From: an uncultured Enterobacter sp.
GTDB lineage: Bacteria; Pseudomonadota; Gammaproteobacteria; Enterobacterales; Enterobacteriaceae
Length of the DNA: 8,174 nt
NCBI GenBank assembly: GCA_946477805.1
Contig: CAMKZP010000146.1
Location: 1 to 8,174, forward strand
Reading direction: 5' to 3'
Shown one piece after another: positions 1-5,812 of this stretch; position 1 is the stretch's first letter, and each line of letters opens with the position of its first letter. The notes under the pieces were generated by a model. That model was not told where the DNA came from. It was given only the letters and a program-made list of their open reading frames with translations, and searched no databases. A program made the translations under genes and the position numbers.

Positions 1-1
1 T

Positions 2-35
2 GTCTCGTGGGCTCGGAGATGTGTATAAGAGACAG
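2..35 (+). other. Nextera/Tn5 transposase adapter (artefact)
   Basis: These 34 bases match the Illumina Nextera 'read 2' transposase adapter. They begin GTCTCGTGGGCTCGG and end in the 19-bp Tn5 mosaic end (AGATGTGTATAAGAGACAG, 17-35). The preceding T may be the last base of an index. This is library sequence left on a contig edge, not genome and not a Tn5 insertion: no transposase or other mosaic end is present. Genomic sequence starts at 36. The GTG at 21-23 inside the adapter happens to be in frame with ytfL and creates a false start that adds five residues (MYKRQ). Confidence 0.97.
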
Positions 36-1211
36 GGCATGTTCTTCACCGTGGTGCAGATCGGCCTGAACGCGGTCGCCATTCTGGGCGGTATCGTGGG
101 TGATGCCGCGTTTTCCCCGGTGTTCCACGGCGTTTTCTCACGCTACTTTTCACCTGAACTCTCCGAGCAGCTGAGCTTTATCCTCTCCTTCTCGCTGGTG
201 ACTGGCCTGTTCATCCTCTTCGCTGACCTGACCCCGAAACGCATCGGTATGATTGCGCCCGAAGCCGTGGCTTTGCGTATCATCAACCCGATGCGCTTCT
301 GCCTGTTCCTGTTCCGTCCGCTGGTATGGTTCTTCAACGGCCTGGCTAACAGCATTTTCCGCCTGTTTAAAATCCCGATGGTGCGAAAAGACGACATAAC
401 CTCGGATGATATCTATGCGGTCTTCGAAGCGGGTGCCCTCGCGGGCGTGCTGCGCAAGCAGGAGCACGAGCTGATTGAGAACGTATTTGAACTCGAATCC
501 CGTACCGTACCCTCGTCCATGACCGGGCGCGAAAACGTGATTTGGTTCGATCTGCACGAGGATGAGCAGAGCCTGAAACAGAAAGTCGCTGAACATCCGC
601 ACTCTAAGTTCCTGGTCTGTAATGAAGATATCGACCACATTATCGGCTACGTGGACTCCAAAGACCTGCTGAACCGCGTGCTGGCAAACCAGAGCCTGGC
701 GCTGAACAGCGGCGTGCAGATCCGCAATACGCTGATCGTGCCGGACACCCTGACGCTCTCAGAAGCGCTGGAAAGTTTCAAAACCGCCGGTGAAGACTTC
801 GCGGTCATCATGAACGAATACGCGCTGGTGGTGGGTATTATCACCCTGAACGACGTGATGACCACGCTGATGGGCGACCTGGTCGGCCAGGGCCTGGAAG
901 AGCAGATTGTGCAGCGTGACGAGAACTCGTGGCTGATCGACGGCGGTACGCCGATTGAAGACGTCATGCGCGTGCTGGACATCGACGAGTTCCCGCAGTC
1001 CGGAAACTACGAAACCATCGGCGGCTTTATGATGTTTATGCTGCGTAAAATCCCGAAACGTACCGACTCGGTGAAGTTCTCCGGCTACAAGTTTGAGGTG
1101 GTGGATATCGACAACTACCGCATCGACCAGCTGCTGGTGACGCGTATCGACAGCAAACCGACCGTGCTGGTGCCGAAGCTGCCGGATGCGGAAGAGAAAG
1201 TCTCGGCGTAA
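36..1211 (+). CDS. ytfL: YtfL/PaeA, CNNM-CBS-CorC membrane protein (5' truncated)
   Basis: Inner-membrane protein of the UPF0053/HlyC-CorC family. The E. coli/Salmonella orthologue, renamed PaeA, is reported to export cadaverine and putrescine and to protect stationary-phase cells from polyamine stress. The visible 391 residues begin at a GMFFTVVQIG segment. By comparison with remembered E. coli YtfL (about 447 aa), about 54 N-terminal residues, including the first membrane helix, lie off the contig. Hydrophobic segments fall near visible residues 3-25, 47-64 and 87-112 (CNNM/DUF21 domain, with the family motif ADLTPKRIG at 63-71). A CBS pair follows at about 157-282, then a CorC/HlyC-type C-terminal domain at about 295-375. 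The reading frame is intact to TAA. In E. coli msrA lies on the missing 5' side. A strong terminator follows, so the gene is probably not joined to what comes next. Identity is near certain; transport activity is inferred from the orthologue. Confidence 0.95.
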   Translation, partial: GMFFTVVQIGLNAVAILGGIVGDAAFSPVFHGVFSRYFSPELSEQLSFILSFSLVTGLFILFADLTPKRIGMIAPEAVALRIINPMRFCLFLFRPLVWFFNGLANSIFRLFKIPMVRKDDITSDDIYAVFEAGALAGVLRKQEHELIENVFELESRTVPSSMTGRENVIWFDLHEDEQSLKQKVAEHPHSKFLVCNEDIDHIIGYVDSKDLLNRVLANQSLALNSGVQIRNTLIVPDTLTLSEALESFKTAGEDFAVIMNEYALVVGIITLNDVMTTLMGDLVGQGLEEQIVQRDENSWLIDGGTPIEDVMRVLDIDEFPQSGNYETIGGFMMFMLRKIPKRTDSVKFSGYKFEVVDIDNYRIDQLLVTRIDSKPTVLVPKLPDAEEKVSA

Positions 1212-1228
1212 TGCCCCTCATAAACACT

Positions 1229-1259
1229 AACGGCTCCCGTCGGGGAGCCGTTTTTTTTT
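1229..1259 (+). terminator. Rho-independent terminator of ytfL
   Basis: A perfect 10-bp stem, AACGGCTCCC (1229-1238) with GGGAGCCGTT (1243-1252), closes a four-base GTCG loop. The run of nine T ends at 1259, 17-48 bases after the ytfL stop. On the minus strand the same stem is followed only by a broken T tract, so it could stop ytfK transcripts weakly. Confidence 0.92.
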
Positions 1260-1284
1260 AACGACTTACTGCATAGCACGTTGG

Positions 1285-1491
1285 TTAAGCCATCTCAGTT
1301 TGCAGACGCAGAACCTGACGGTTGACCTCGGACATCACAGACAGGTGCTGTTTGTCCTTCACTTTTGGGATAAGGATTTTGCCCTTATCGAACTCAAAAG
1401 CGCCAACATCCTTGATGTACAACCGTCCACGGAACAGGATCTTCACGTACTTCGCCACCTGAAGCGGGTTGTAGCGTTGGAAAATTTTCAT
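1285..1491 (-). CDS. ytfK: YtfK, stringent-response modulator (DUF1107)
   Basis: Small basic cytoplasmic protein of 68 aa, essentially identical to remembered E. coli YtfK (starts MKIFQRYNPLQVAKYVKIL, ends VLRLQTEMA). In E. coli YtfK binds SpoT and favours (p)ppGpp accumulation during phosphate and fatty-acid starvation, and the gene is reported to belong to the PhoB regulon. The start ATG (complement of 1489-1491) has an AGGAG eight bases upstream (complement of 1500-1504). It is a single-gene unit between convergent ytfL and divergent ytfJ. A candidate minus-strand promoter is at 1629-1657. I looked for a Pho box (two CTGTCAT-like repeats) upstream and saw none that convinced me. There are no membrane segments or cysteines. 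Confidence 0.96.
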   Translation of the reverse strand: MKIFQRYNPLQVAKYVKILFRGRLYIKDVGAFEFDKGKILIPKVKDKQHLSVMSEVNRQVLRLQTEMA

Positions 1492-1628
1492 TCTTGTCTC
1501 TCCTGCGAATCATACGCTCTTGCGGCGCCACAATCGGCCCGACTGTCCTGAGCGCAAATTTTAATGCCCCATGACTATAGACCAGTTCTACGGTGTTACC
1601 CAGTGTGCATAAGTTTATTTACCGTTTG

Positions 1629-1657
1629 ATTACAATTATTCAGAATAATCTTTGCAA
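1629..1657 (-). promoter_or_regulatory. candidate ytfK promoter
   Basis: On the minus strand, TTGCAA (1652-1657; 4 of 6 to the sigma-70 -35) is followed after exactly 17 bases by TGTAAT (complement of 1629-1634; 5 of 6 to the -10). Transcription would start near 1622 and give a leader of about 130 nt before ytfK. Seen as a match only; activity is inferred. Confidence 0.4.
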
Positions 1658-1680
1658 AGCGTGACGGAGGGCAGTATAAG
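1652..1680 (+). promoter_or_regulatory. candidate ytfJ promoter
   Basis: TTGCAA (1652-1657), 17-base spacer, TATAAG (1675-1680; 5 of 6 to the sigma-70 -10). Transcription would start near 1687, leaving a leader of about 129 nt that contains the CCCGCAA/TTGCGGG inverted repeat. The -35 is the same palindromic hexamer used by the candidate ytfK promoter on the other strand. Confidence 0.4.
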
Positions 1681-1774
1681 CCGTCGTTTTTTCATGGATA
1701 TGTGCGTTCACCCGCAAACTGGCATTGCGCTTGCGGGAAAAGCCCAGCGATCGCATTTATGCTTAAAAGCGTAA

Positions 1775-1793
1775 GACCAAGTGGTCGGATCAC
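1775..1793. promoter_or_regulatory. palindromic cluster resembling a GntR-type operator
   Basis: Three half-sites lie in a row just before the ytfJ ribosome site: GACCA (1775-1779), TGGTC (1782-1786) and GATCA (1788-1792). The last two form the imperfect 13-bp dyad GTGGTCGGATCAC (1781-1793), one mismatch from symmetric and similar to the TGGTCNGACCA core bound by FadR-like GntR regulators. The match is short and could be chance; no regulator is assigned. Confidence 0.25.
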
Positions 1794-1815
1794 CTGTTCA
1801 TAATAAGGAAACACC

Positions 1816-2373
1816 ATGACCCTACGTAACACCCTGGCAGCTGCGCTCCTGCTTCTGCCCCTGTGGGCTTGCGCTCATAACATTGAAAAAGGACAACGCG
1901 TACCGCCGGTCGGCATTGCGGACCGGGGAGAATTGATTCTCGACAAGGATAAGTTTAGCTACAAAGCCTGGAATAGCGCGCAGCTCGCGGGGAAAGTGAG
2001 AGTTGTACAACATATTGCGGGCCGTACATCGGCGAAAGAGAAAAACGCCACCCTGGTGGAGGCGATCAAGACCGGGAAATTCCCGCATGACCGCTATCAA
2101 ACCACCACGATTGTTAACACCGACGATGCGATCCCCGGCTCCGGCATGTTTGTTCGCTCAAGCCTTGAGAGCAATAAAAAGCTCTACCCGTGGTCGCAGT
2201 TTATCGTCGACAGCAACGGCGTAACGCGAAAGGCCTGGCAGCTGGAAGAAGAGAGTTCTGCGATCGTGGTGCTCGACAAAGAGGGACGCGTACAGTGGGC
2301 CAAAGACGGGGCGTTGACCCAGGATGAGGTGCAGCAGGTGGTCGCCCTGCTGCACAAGCTGCTGGCTCAGTAA
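1816..2373 (+). CDS. ytfJ: YtfJ, periplasmic thioredoxin-fold family protein
   Basis: A 185-aa secreted protein of the YtfJ/HI0045 family (Pfam YtfJ_HI0045), closely matching remembered E. coli YtfJ (184 aa) through GQRVPPVGI, QHIAGRTSAKEKNAT and TTTIVNTDDAIPGSGMF. Residues 1-20 are a signal peptide: Arg at 4, hydrophobic core 7-17, and Ala-Cys-Ala before His21. The mature chain has no cysteine, so despite the predicted thioredoxin-like fold it cannot do CXXC redox chemistry; its function is unknown. ATG 1816 has AAGGA five to six bases upstream (1805-1810). The gene converges on cysQ and overlaps its end by 7 bp. Oddity: Cys19 makes a lipobox-like Leu-Trp-Ala-Cys. Trp at -2 is unusual for lipoproteins and E. 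coli has Ser here as I recall, so signal peptidase I cleavage is more likely. Confidence 0.94.
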   Translation: MTLRNTLAAALLLLPLWACAHNIEKGQRVPPVGIADRGELILDKDKFSYKAWNSAQLAGKVRVVQHIAGRTSAKEKNATLVEAIKTGKFPHDRYQTTTIVNTDDAIPGSGMFVRSSLESNKKLYPWSQFIVDSNGVTRKAWQLEEESSAIVVLDKEGRVQWAKDGALTQDEVQQVVALLHKLLAQ

Positions 2374-3107
2374 AGCGAGACGCGGAAGCCGGGGTTGAGG
2401 AAGGATTCGCGCGGGGTATAGTCCAGCGGCTTGCCCTGCCAGTCATGTACGTGCGCGCCCGCGGCGGCGGCAACCGCATGACCTGCGGCGGTATCCCAGA
2501 CGTTGGTCGGCCCAAAGCGCGGATAAAGCTGCGCCTGCCCTTCCGCCACCAGGCAGAACTTGAGCGATGAACCAATCGAGGTCGTCTGGTGCTCGCCCAG
2601 CTGCTGCAGGTACTCCTGCAGCTCGCTGTCGCTGTGGGAGCGGCTGATGACCACCAGCGGCGGGCGCGCGTCGCGGACCTGGATCTGCTTGCGCACGCCG
2701 CACTCCTCTTTCCACGCTTTACCTTCGGCGGCACTGTACATCACCTTCATCACCGGCGCGTAGACCACGCCCAGCACCGCTTTTCCGTTCTCAATCAGGG
2801 CGATATTGACCGTGAATTCGCCGTTGCGCTTGATGAACTCTTTGGTGCCGTCCAGCGGGTCCACCAGCCAGTAACGCTGCCAGTGCTGGCGCTCGTCCCA
2901 GCTTTGCGGTGCCTCTTCTGAAAGCACGGGAATGTCCGGCGTTAACGCCTGCAGCCCTTTCAGGATCACGCCGTGCGCCGCGATATCCGCCGCCGTGACC
3001 GGAGAGTCGTCGGCTTTGCTGACGACGTCCATCGGCTTTGTACCGTCGTACACCTGCATAATCGCATCACCCGCATCCCGTGCGAGCTGACAAATCTTCT
3101 CTAACAT
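2367..3107 (-). CDS. cysQ: CysQ, 3'(2'),5'-bisphosphate nucleotidase
   Basis: Cytoplasmic Mg-dependent phosphatase of the inositol-monophosphatase superfamily, 246 aa. It hydrolyses 3'-phosphoadenosine 5'-phosphate (PAP), the by-product of PAPS reductase, to AMP and phosphate, which keeps sulfate assimilation and RNA-degrading enzymes from PAP inhibition. The metal-site residues are visible: Glu64 in SEE (63-65), the signature DPLDGT (83-88, Asp83 and Asp86), and Asp205 in WDTAAGH (204-210). The N-terminal DDSPVTAAD (33-41) is also typical. The ATG (complement of 3105-3107) has a GAGG six bases upstream (complement of 3114-3117). The gene is divergent from cpdB, whose periplasmic product also removes 3' phosphates from nucleotides. 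Its last 7 bases overlap the end of ytfJ with no terminator between. No clear promoter was found; TATAAC (complement of 3152-3157) is a -10 without a partner. Confidence 0.96.
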   Translation of the reverse strand: MLEKICQLARDAGDAIMQVYDGTKPMDVVSKADDSPVTAADIAAHGVILKGLQALTPDIPVLSEEAPQSWDERQHWQRYWLVDPLDGTKEFIKRNGEFTVNIALIENGKAVLGVVYAPVMKVMYSAAEGKAWKEECGVRKQIQVRDARPPLVVISRSHSDSELQEYLQQLGEHQTTSIGSSLKFCLVAEGQAQLYPRFGPTNVWDTAAGHAVAAAAGAHVHDWQGKPLDYTPRESFLNPGFRVSLY

Positions 3108-3224
3108 TCTCCACCTCTTAGTTTACGCAGTGGTCATAACCTATTGTTTTAGTTATATCGTAATGTACACAATTCCGCTATCTGTGAAGCAATTCCGGTT
3201 TAAATAGGCATTTTTCTGGCAGGA

Positions 3225-3254
3225 TTCACACTTCTGTAAGCAACACGCTATAGA
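3225..3254 (+). promoter_or_regulatory. candidate cpdB promoter
   Basis: TTCACA (3225-3230; 5 of 6 to the sigma-70 -35), 18-base spacer, TATAGA (3249-3254; 4 of 6). The start point would fall near 3261, about 37 bases before the cpdB ATG. It lies in the 190-bp cysQ-cpdB gap. Another A/T-rich run (3197-3206) is a less well-spaced alternative. Confidence 0.33.
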
Positions 3255-3297
3255 TACATATTCTTTTGTGGCCCGGTTCGAAAAAAGGACTCCTCAG

Positions 3298-5241
3298 ATG
3301 ATTAAGTTTAGCGCAACGCTCCTGGCGACGCTGATTGCGGCAAGCGTTCAGGCGGCGACGGTGGATCTTCGCATACTCGAAACCACCGACCTGCACAGCA
3401 ACATGATGGACTTCGATTACTACAAAGATGCGCCCACCGAAAAATTCGGGCTGGTACGCACGGCAAGTTTGATCAACGCCGCCCGCGCTGAAGTAAAAAA
3501 CAGCGTGCTGGTGGATAACGGGGACCTCATCCAGGGCAGCCCGCTCGGCGATTACATGGCGGCGAAGGGGCTGAAAAAAGGTGAGATCCATCCCGTTTAT
3601 AAGGCAATGAACACCCTCGACTACACCGTCGGCAACCTGGGAAACCACGAGTTTAACTACGGCCTGACCTACCTGCACGATGCGCTGGCCGGGGCGAAAT
3701 TCCCGTACGTTAACGCCAATATCATCGACGTTAAGACCCAAAAGCCGCTGTTCACCCCTTACCTGATTAAAGAAACCGACGTTATCGACAGCGAAGGTAA
3801 AAAGCAGACGCTGAAGATTGGCTATATCGGCTTTGTGCCGCCGCAGATCCTGACGTGGGACAAAGCCAACCTTGACGGGAAAGTGACCGTCAACGACATC
3901 ACCGAAACCGCGCGCAAATACGTGCCGGAGATGCGCGAGAAAGGCGCAGATCTGGTGGTCGTGGTTGCCCACTCCGGCCTCTCTGCGGACCCTTATCAGG
4001 CGATGGCCGAAAACTCGGTCTACTACCTGAGCGAAGTGCCGGGCGTTGACGCGATCCTGTTTGGCCACGCCCACGCGGTCTTCCCGGGCAAAGATTTCGC
4101 CGCCATTAAAGGGGCGGATATAGCGAAAGGAACGCTCAACGGCGTGCCGGCGGTGATGCCGGGCATGTGGGGCGACCATCTGGGCGTCGTGGATCTGGTG
4201 CTGAATAACGACGGCGGCAGCTGGAAGGTGACACAGTCTACGGCGCAGGCGCGCCCGATCTACGACGCGGCGGCGAAAAAATCCCTCGCGGCTGAAGATA
4301 AAAAGCTGGTCGACGTGCTGAAGCATGACCACGACGCAACGCGTGAATTTGTGAGCAAGCCGATCGGCAACTCTGCCGACAATATGTACAGCTTCCTGGC
4401 GCTGGTGCAGGATGACCCGACCGTACAGGTGGTCAATATGGCGCAGAAGGCCTACGCAGAACACTTTATTCAGGGCGATCCGGACCTGGCAAAACTGCCG
4501 GTGCTGTCTGCCGCCGCGCCGTTCAAGGTGGGCGGGCGCAAGAACGATCCGGCCAGCTACGTTGAGGTCGAAAAAGGCCAGCTGACCTTCCGTAACGCCG
4601 CCGATTTGTACCTCTATCCGAACACGCTGGTGGTGGTGAAAGCGACGGGCAAAGAGGTGAAGGAGTGGCTGGAGTGTTCCGCCGGGCAGTTCAACCGGAT
4701 CGACCCGAACAGCGGCAAGCCGCAGTCGCTGATCGACTGGGACGGGTTCCGCACCTATAACTTCGACGTGATCGACGGCGTGGAGTATCAGATTGACGTC
4801 ACCCAGCCCGCGAAGTATGACGGCGAGTGCCAGGCCGTTAATCCGCAGGCAGAACGCATCAAAAACCTGACCTTCAACGGCAAGGCGATAGACCCGAACG
4901 CCACCTTCCTGGTGGTGACCAATAACTATCGCGCCTACGGCGGTAAGTTTGCCGGAACGGGCGACAGCCATATCGCCTTTGCCTCACCGGACGAGAACCG
5001 CTCGGTGCTGGCGGCATGGATTAGCGCGGAATCGAAAAAAGCGGGCGCGATTCATCCGGGCGTGGATAACAACTGGCGTCTGGCGCCCATCCACAGCGAT
5101 ACGAAGCTGGATGTTCGCTTTGAAACCTCACCGTCCGAGAAAGCCGCCGCGTTTATCAAGGATAAGGCGCAGTATCCGATGAAGCAGGTCGCGACCGATG
5201 ATATCGGGTTCGCGATTTATCAGGTGGATTTGAGCCGGTAA
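3298..5241 (+). CDS. cpdB: CpdB, 2',3'-cyclic-nucleotide phosphodiesterase/3'-nucleotidase
   Basis: Periplasmic bifunctional enzyme that opens 2',3'-cyclic nucleotides to 3'-nucleotides and then dephosphorylates them, letting the cell salvage RNA breakdown products. It has 647 aa, the same length as E. coli CpdB. Residues 1-19 form a signal peptide (MIKFSATLLATLIAASVQA, then ATVD). The metallophosphatase domain (about 22-300) shows TDLHSN (30-35), DNGDLIQG (73-80), GNHEFN (115-120), AHSG (224-227) and GHAHAVFPG (256-264), the usual metal-binding set. The 5'-nucleotidase-type substrate domain (about 350-560) contains GGRKNDPASY (412-421) and YRAYGG (544-549). The only cysteines, Cys460 and Cys511, could form a disulfide. 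ATG 3298 is chosen over the in-frame GTG at 3268 because it has AAGGA at 3285-3289 and begins the signal peptide. It is monocistronic, with a terminator directly downstream. Confidence 0.97.
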   Translation: MIKFSATLLATLIAASVQAATVDLRILETTDLHSNMMDFDYYKDAPTEKFGLVRTASLINAARAEVKNSVLVDNGDLIQGSPLGDYMAAKGLKKGEIHPVYKAMNTLDYTVGNLGNHEFNYGLTYLHDALAGAKFPYVNANIIDVKTQKPLFTPYLIKETDVIDSEGKKQTLKIGYIGFVPPQILTWDKANLDGKVTVNDITETARKYVPEMREKGADLVVVVAHSGLSADPYQAMAENSVYYLSEVPGVDAILFGHAHAVFPGKDFAAIKGADIAKGTLNGVPAVMPGMWGDHLGVVDLVLNNDGGSWKVTQSTAQARPIYDAAAKKSLAAEDKKLVDVLKHDHDATREFVSKPIGNSADNMYSFLALVQDDPTVQVVNMAQKAYAEHFIQGDPDLAKLPVLSAAAPFKVGGRKNDPASYVEVEKGQLTFRNAADLYLYPNTLVVVKATGKEVKEWLECSAGQFNRIDPNSGKPQSLIDWDGFRTYNFDVIDGVEYQIDVTQPAKYDGECQAVNPQAERIKNLTFNGKAIDPNATFLVVTNNYRAYGGKFAGTGDSHIAFASPDENRSVLAAWISAESKKAGAIHPGVDNNWRLAPIHSDTKLDVRFETSPSEKAAAFIKDKAQYPMKQVATDDIGFAIYQVDLSR

Positions 5242-5245
5242 AAGC

Positions 5246-5275
5246 AAAACGGCAACGCACGTTGCCGTTTTTAAT
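5246..5275. terminator. terminator of cpdB, probably bidirectional
   Basis: AAAACGGCAACG (5246-5257) pairs with CGTTGCCGTTTT (5260-5271) in a near-perfect 12-bp stem; realistically 11 bp with a four-base loop. It is followed by T on the plus strand (TTTTT to 5272) and preceded by AAAA, so it also reads as a terminator for ytfH from the other side. It starts five bases after the cpdB stop. Confidence 0.88.
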
Positions 5276-5282
5276 GTTTGTT

Positions 5283-5320
5283 CCCTCTCCCAGTGAGTTG
5301 AGGGCCAGGGTGAGGGCATC
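5283..5320. repeat. degenerate REP-like intergenic palindrome
   Basis: CCCTCTCCC (5283-5291) followed by GAGGGCCAGGGTGAGGG (5300-5316) and CATC. On the minus strand this reads GATGCCCTCACCCTGGCCCTC then GGGAGAGGG, the form of a short palindromic repeat that I recall as common between genes in Enterobacter, Klebsiella and relatives. Here the central copy of CTCTCCC is altered (CTCAACTCAC), so the hairpin is imperfect. It lies between the cpdB terminator and the end of ytfH. Copy number cannot be judged from one window. Confidence 0.55.
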
Positions 5321-5341
5321 AGGTCGCATATACCCGGCTTT

Positions 5342-5728
5342 TTACGCCGCACGTTCATCCCGCTTCGCCATCACCTGCGGCGTATTCAGCTCTATCCAGT
5401 CTGCCAGCGCGGCAACCTTCTCGCTCACCTCAACGCCCAGCGGCGTCAGGCTATACTCTACGTGCGGCGGGACAACCGGATACGAAACGCGATCGACAAA
5501 CCCGTCCTGCTCCAGCGCCTGTAAAGACTGGGCCAGCATCTTCTCGCTCACGCCGCCCATCTTGCGACGCAGGTCGCTAAAGCGATGCGTGCCCTGGCGC
5601 AAGGCGACCAGGATCAGCACGCCCCAGCGGCTGGTGACGTGCTTGAGCACGTCTCGTGAAGGACACTGTTCCGCGAAGAGATTCCCATCGCGCAGTTGCT
5701 CGCTGAGCGTCGGTTTCGTTGTTTTCAT
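5342..5728 (-). CDS. ytfH: YtfH, HxlR-family winged-helix regulator
   Basis: A 128-aa DNA-binding protein of the HxlR/DUF24 family, close to E. coli YtfH (126 aa). The conserved N-terminal CPSRDVLKHVTSRWGVLIL begins at Cys22. The winged helix spans about 47-98 (RFSDLRRKMGGVSEKMLAQ, then the wing VVPPHVEYSLTPLG). Cys22 is the only cysteine. Related DUF24 regulators (YodB, HypR, corynebacterial QorR) sense quinones, aldehydes or oxidants through a cysteine at this position. The gene is divergent from qorB, so repression of qorB and of itself, relieved by quinone or oxidative stress, is the natural inference. The ATG has AAGG five bases upstream (complement of 5734-5737). An ACT..AGT dyad in the shared gap is a likely operator. 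The family call is firm; ligand and target are inferred. Confidence 0.93.
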   Translation of the reverse strand: MKTTKPTLSEQLRDGNLFAEQCPSRDVLKHVTSRWGVLILVALRQGTHRFSDLRRKMGGVSEKMLAQSLQALEQDGFVDRVSYPVVPPHVEYSLTPLGVEVSEKVAALADWIELNTPQVMAKRDERAA

Positions 5729-5746
5729 ACTTACCTTTTTGTGCGT

Positions 5747-5763
5747 ACTTACTAAAAGTTAGT
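5747..5763. promoter_or_regulatory. candidate YtfH (HxlR-type) operator
   Basis: ACTTACTAAAAGTTAGT is a 17-bp dyad centred on 5755 in which six of eight arm positions pair (ACT.ACT...AGT.AGT). The overlapping ACTAA (5751-5755)/TTAGT (5759-5763) is a second, perfect 5-bp inverted repeat. ACT/AGT dyads of this sort are typical of DUF24/HxlR binding sites. It lies in the 84-bp ytfH-qorB gap, 19 bases upstream of the ytfH start and 50 upstream of qorB, where it could block both promoters. Confidence 0.5.
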
Positions 5764-5812
5764 GATGGTGCTAGTGTGCCACAACACCAGACAAACACGA
5801 AGGAGATCCATC

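Larger units (their letters stand above)
1492..1815. other. ytfK-ytfJ divergent intergenic region
   Basis: A 324-bp gap holding the start signals of both neighbours. Visible structures are the TTTGCAAA palindrome (1651-1658) between two -10-like hexamers, an inverted repeat CCCGCAA (1711-1717)/TTGCGGG (1731-1737) with a 13-base loop that would lie in the ytfJ leader, and a GACCA/TGGTC cluster next to the ytfJ ribosome site. Between 1492 and 1628 I see only one weak extra minus-strand -10 (TATAGT, complement of 1574-1579) with no good -35. No credible small gene is present; the 26-codon ORF at 1694-1774 has no ribosome-binding site. Confidence 0.6.

Noticed and set aside
1300..1551. 83-codon plus-strand frame across ytfK
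   Set aside because: It is antisense to ytfK, whose sequence is almost identical to the E. coli protein.
1492..1680. Pho box for ytfK, expected from E. coli PhoB regulation
   Set aside because: Only isolated partial matches such as CCGTCAC were seen, with no second repeat at the right spacing.
1663..1692. Terminator-like GACGG/CCGTC stem followed by GTTTTTT
   Set aside because: The stem is only 5 bp with a 13-base loop, overlaps the better -10 TATAAG, and there is no plus-strand gene just upstream to terminate.
1694..1774. 26-codon ORF in the ytfJ leader (MDMCVHPQTGIALAG...)
   Set aside because: No ribosome-binding site precedes either ATG (upstream is TCGTTTTTTC), and it resembles no known leader peptide.
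3181..3203. Possible CRP site (TGTGAAGC...) between cysQ and cpdB
   Set aside because: TGTGA at 3183-3187 lacks a TCACA half-site six bases later (TCCGG instead).
3226..4971. 581-codon open frame on the minus strand opposite cpdB
   Set aside because: It is antisense to the clearly coding cpdB, has no recognisable domain, a His/Arg/Val-rich composition typical of a mirror frame in G+C-rich genes, and starts inside cpdB.
5762..5812. Upstream GTG start giving a 299-aa QorB
   Set aside because: It lacks a ribosome site, overlaps the operator-like dyad, and adds residues absent from the E. coli protein; ATG 5813 has AAGGAG.
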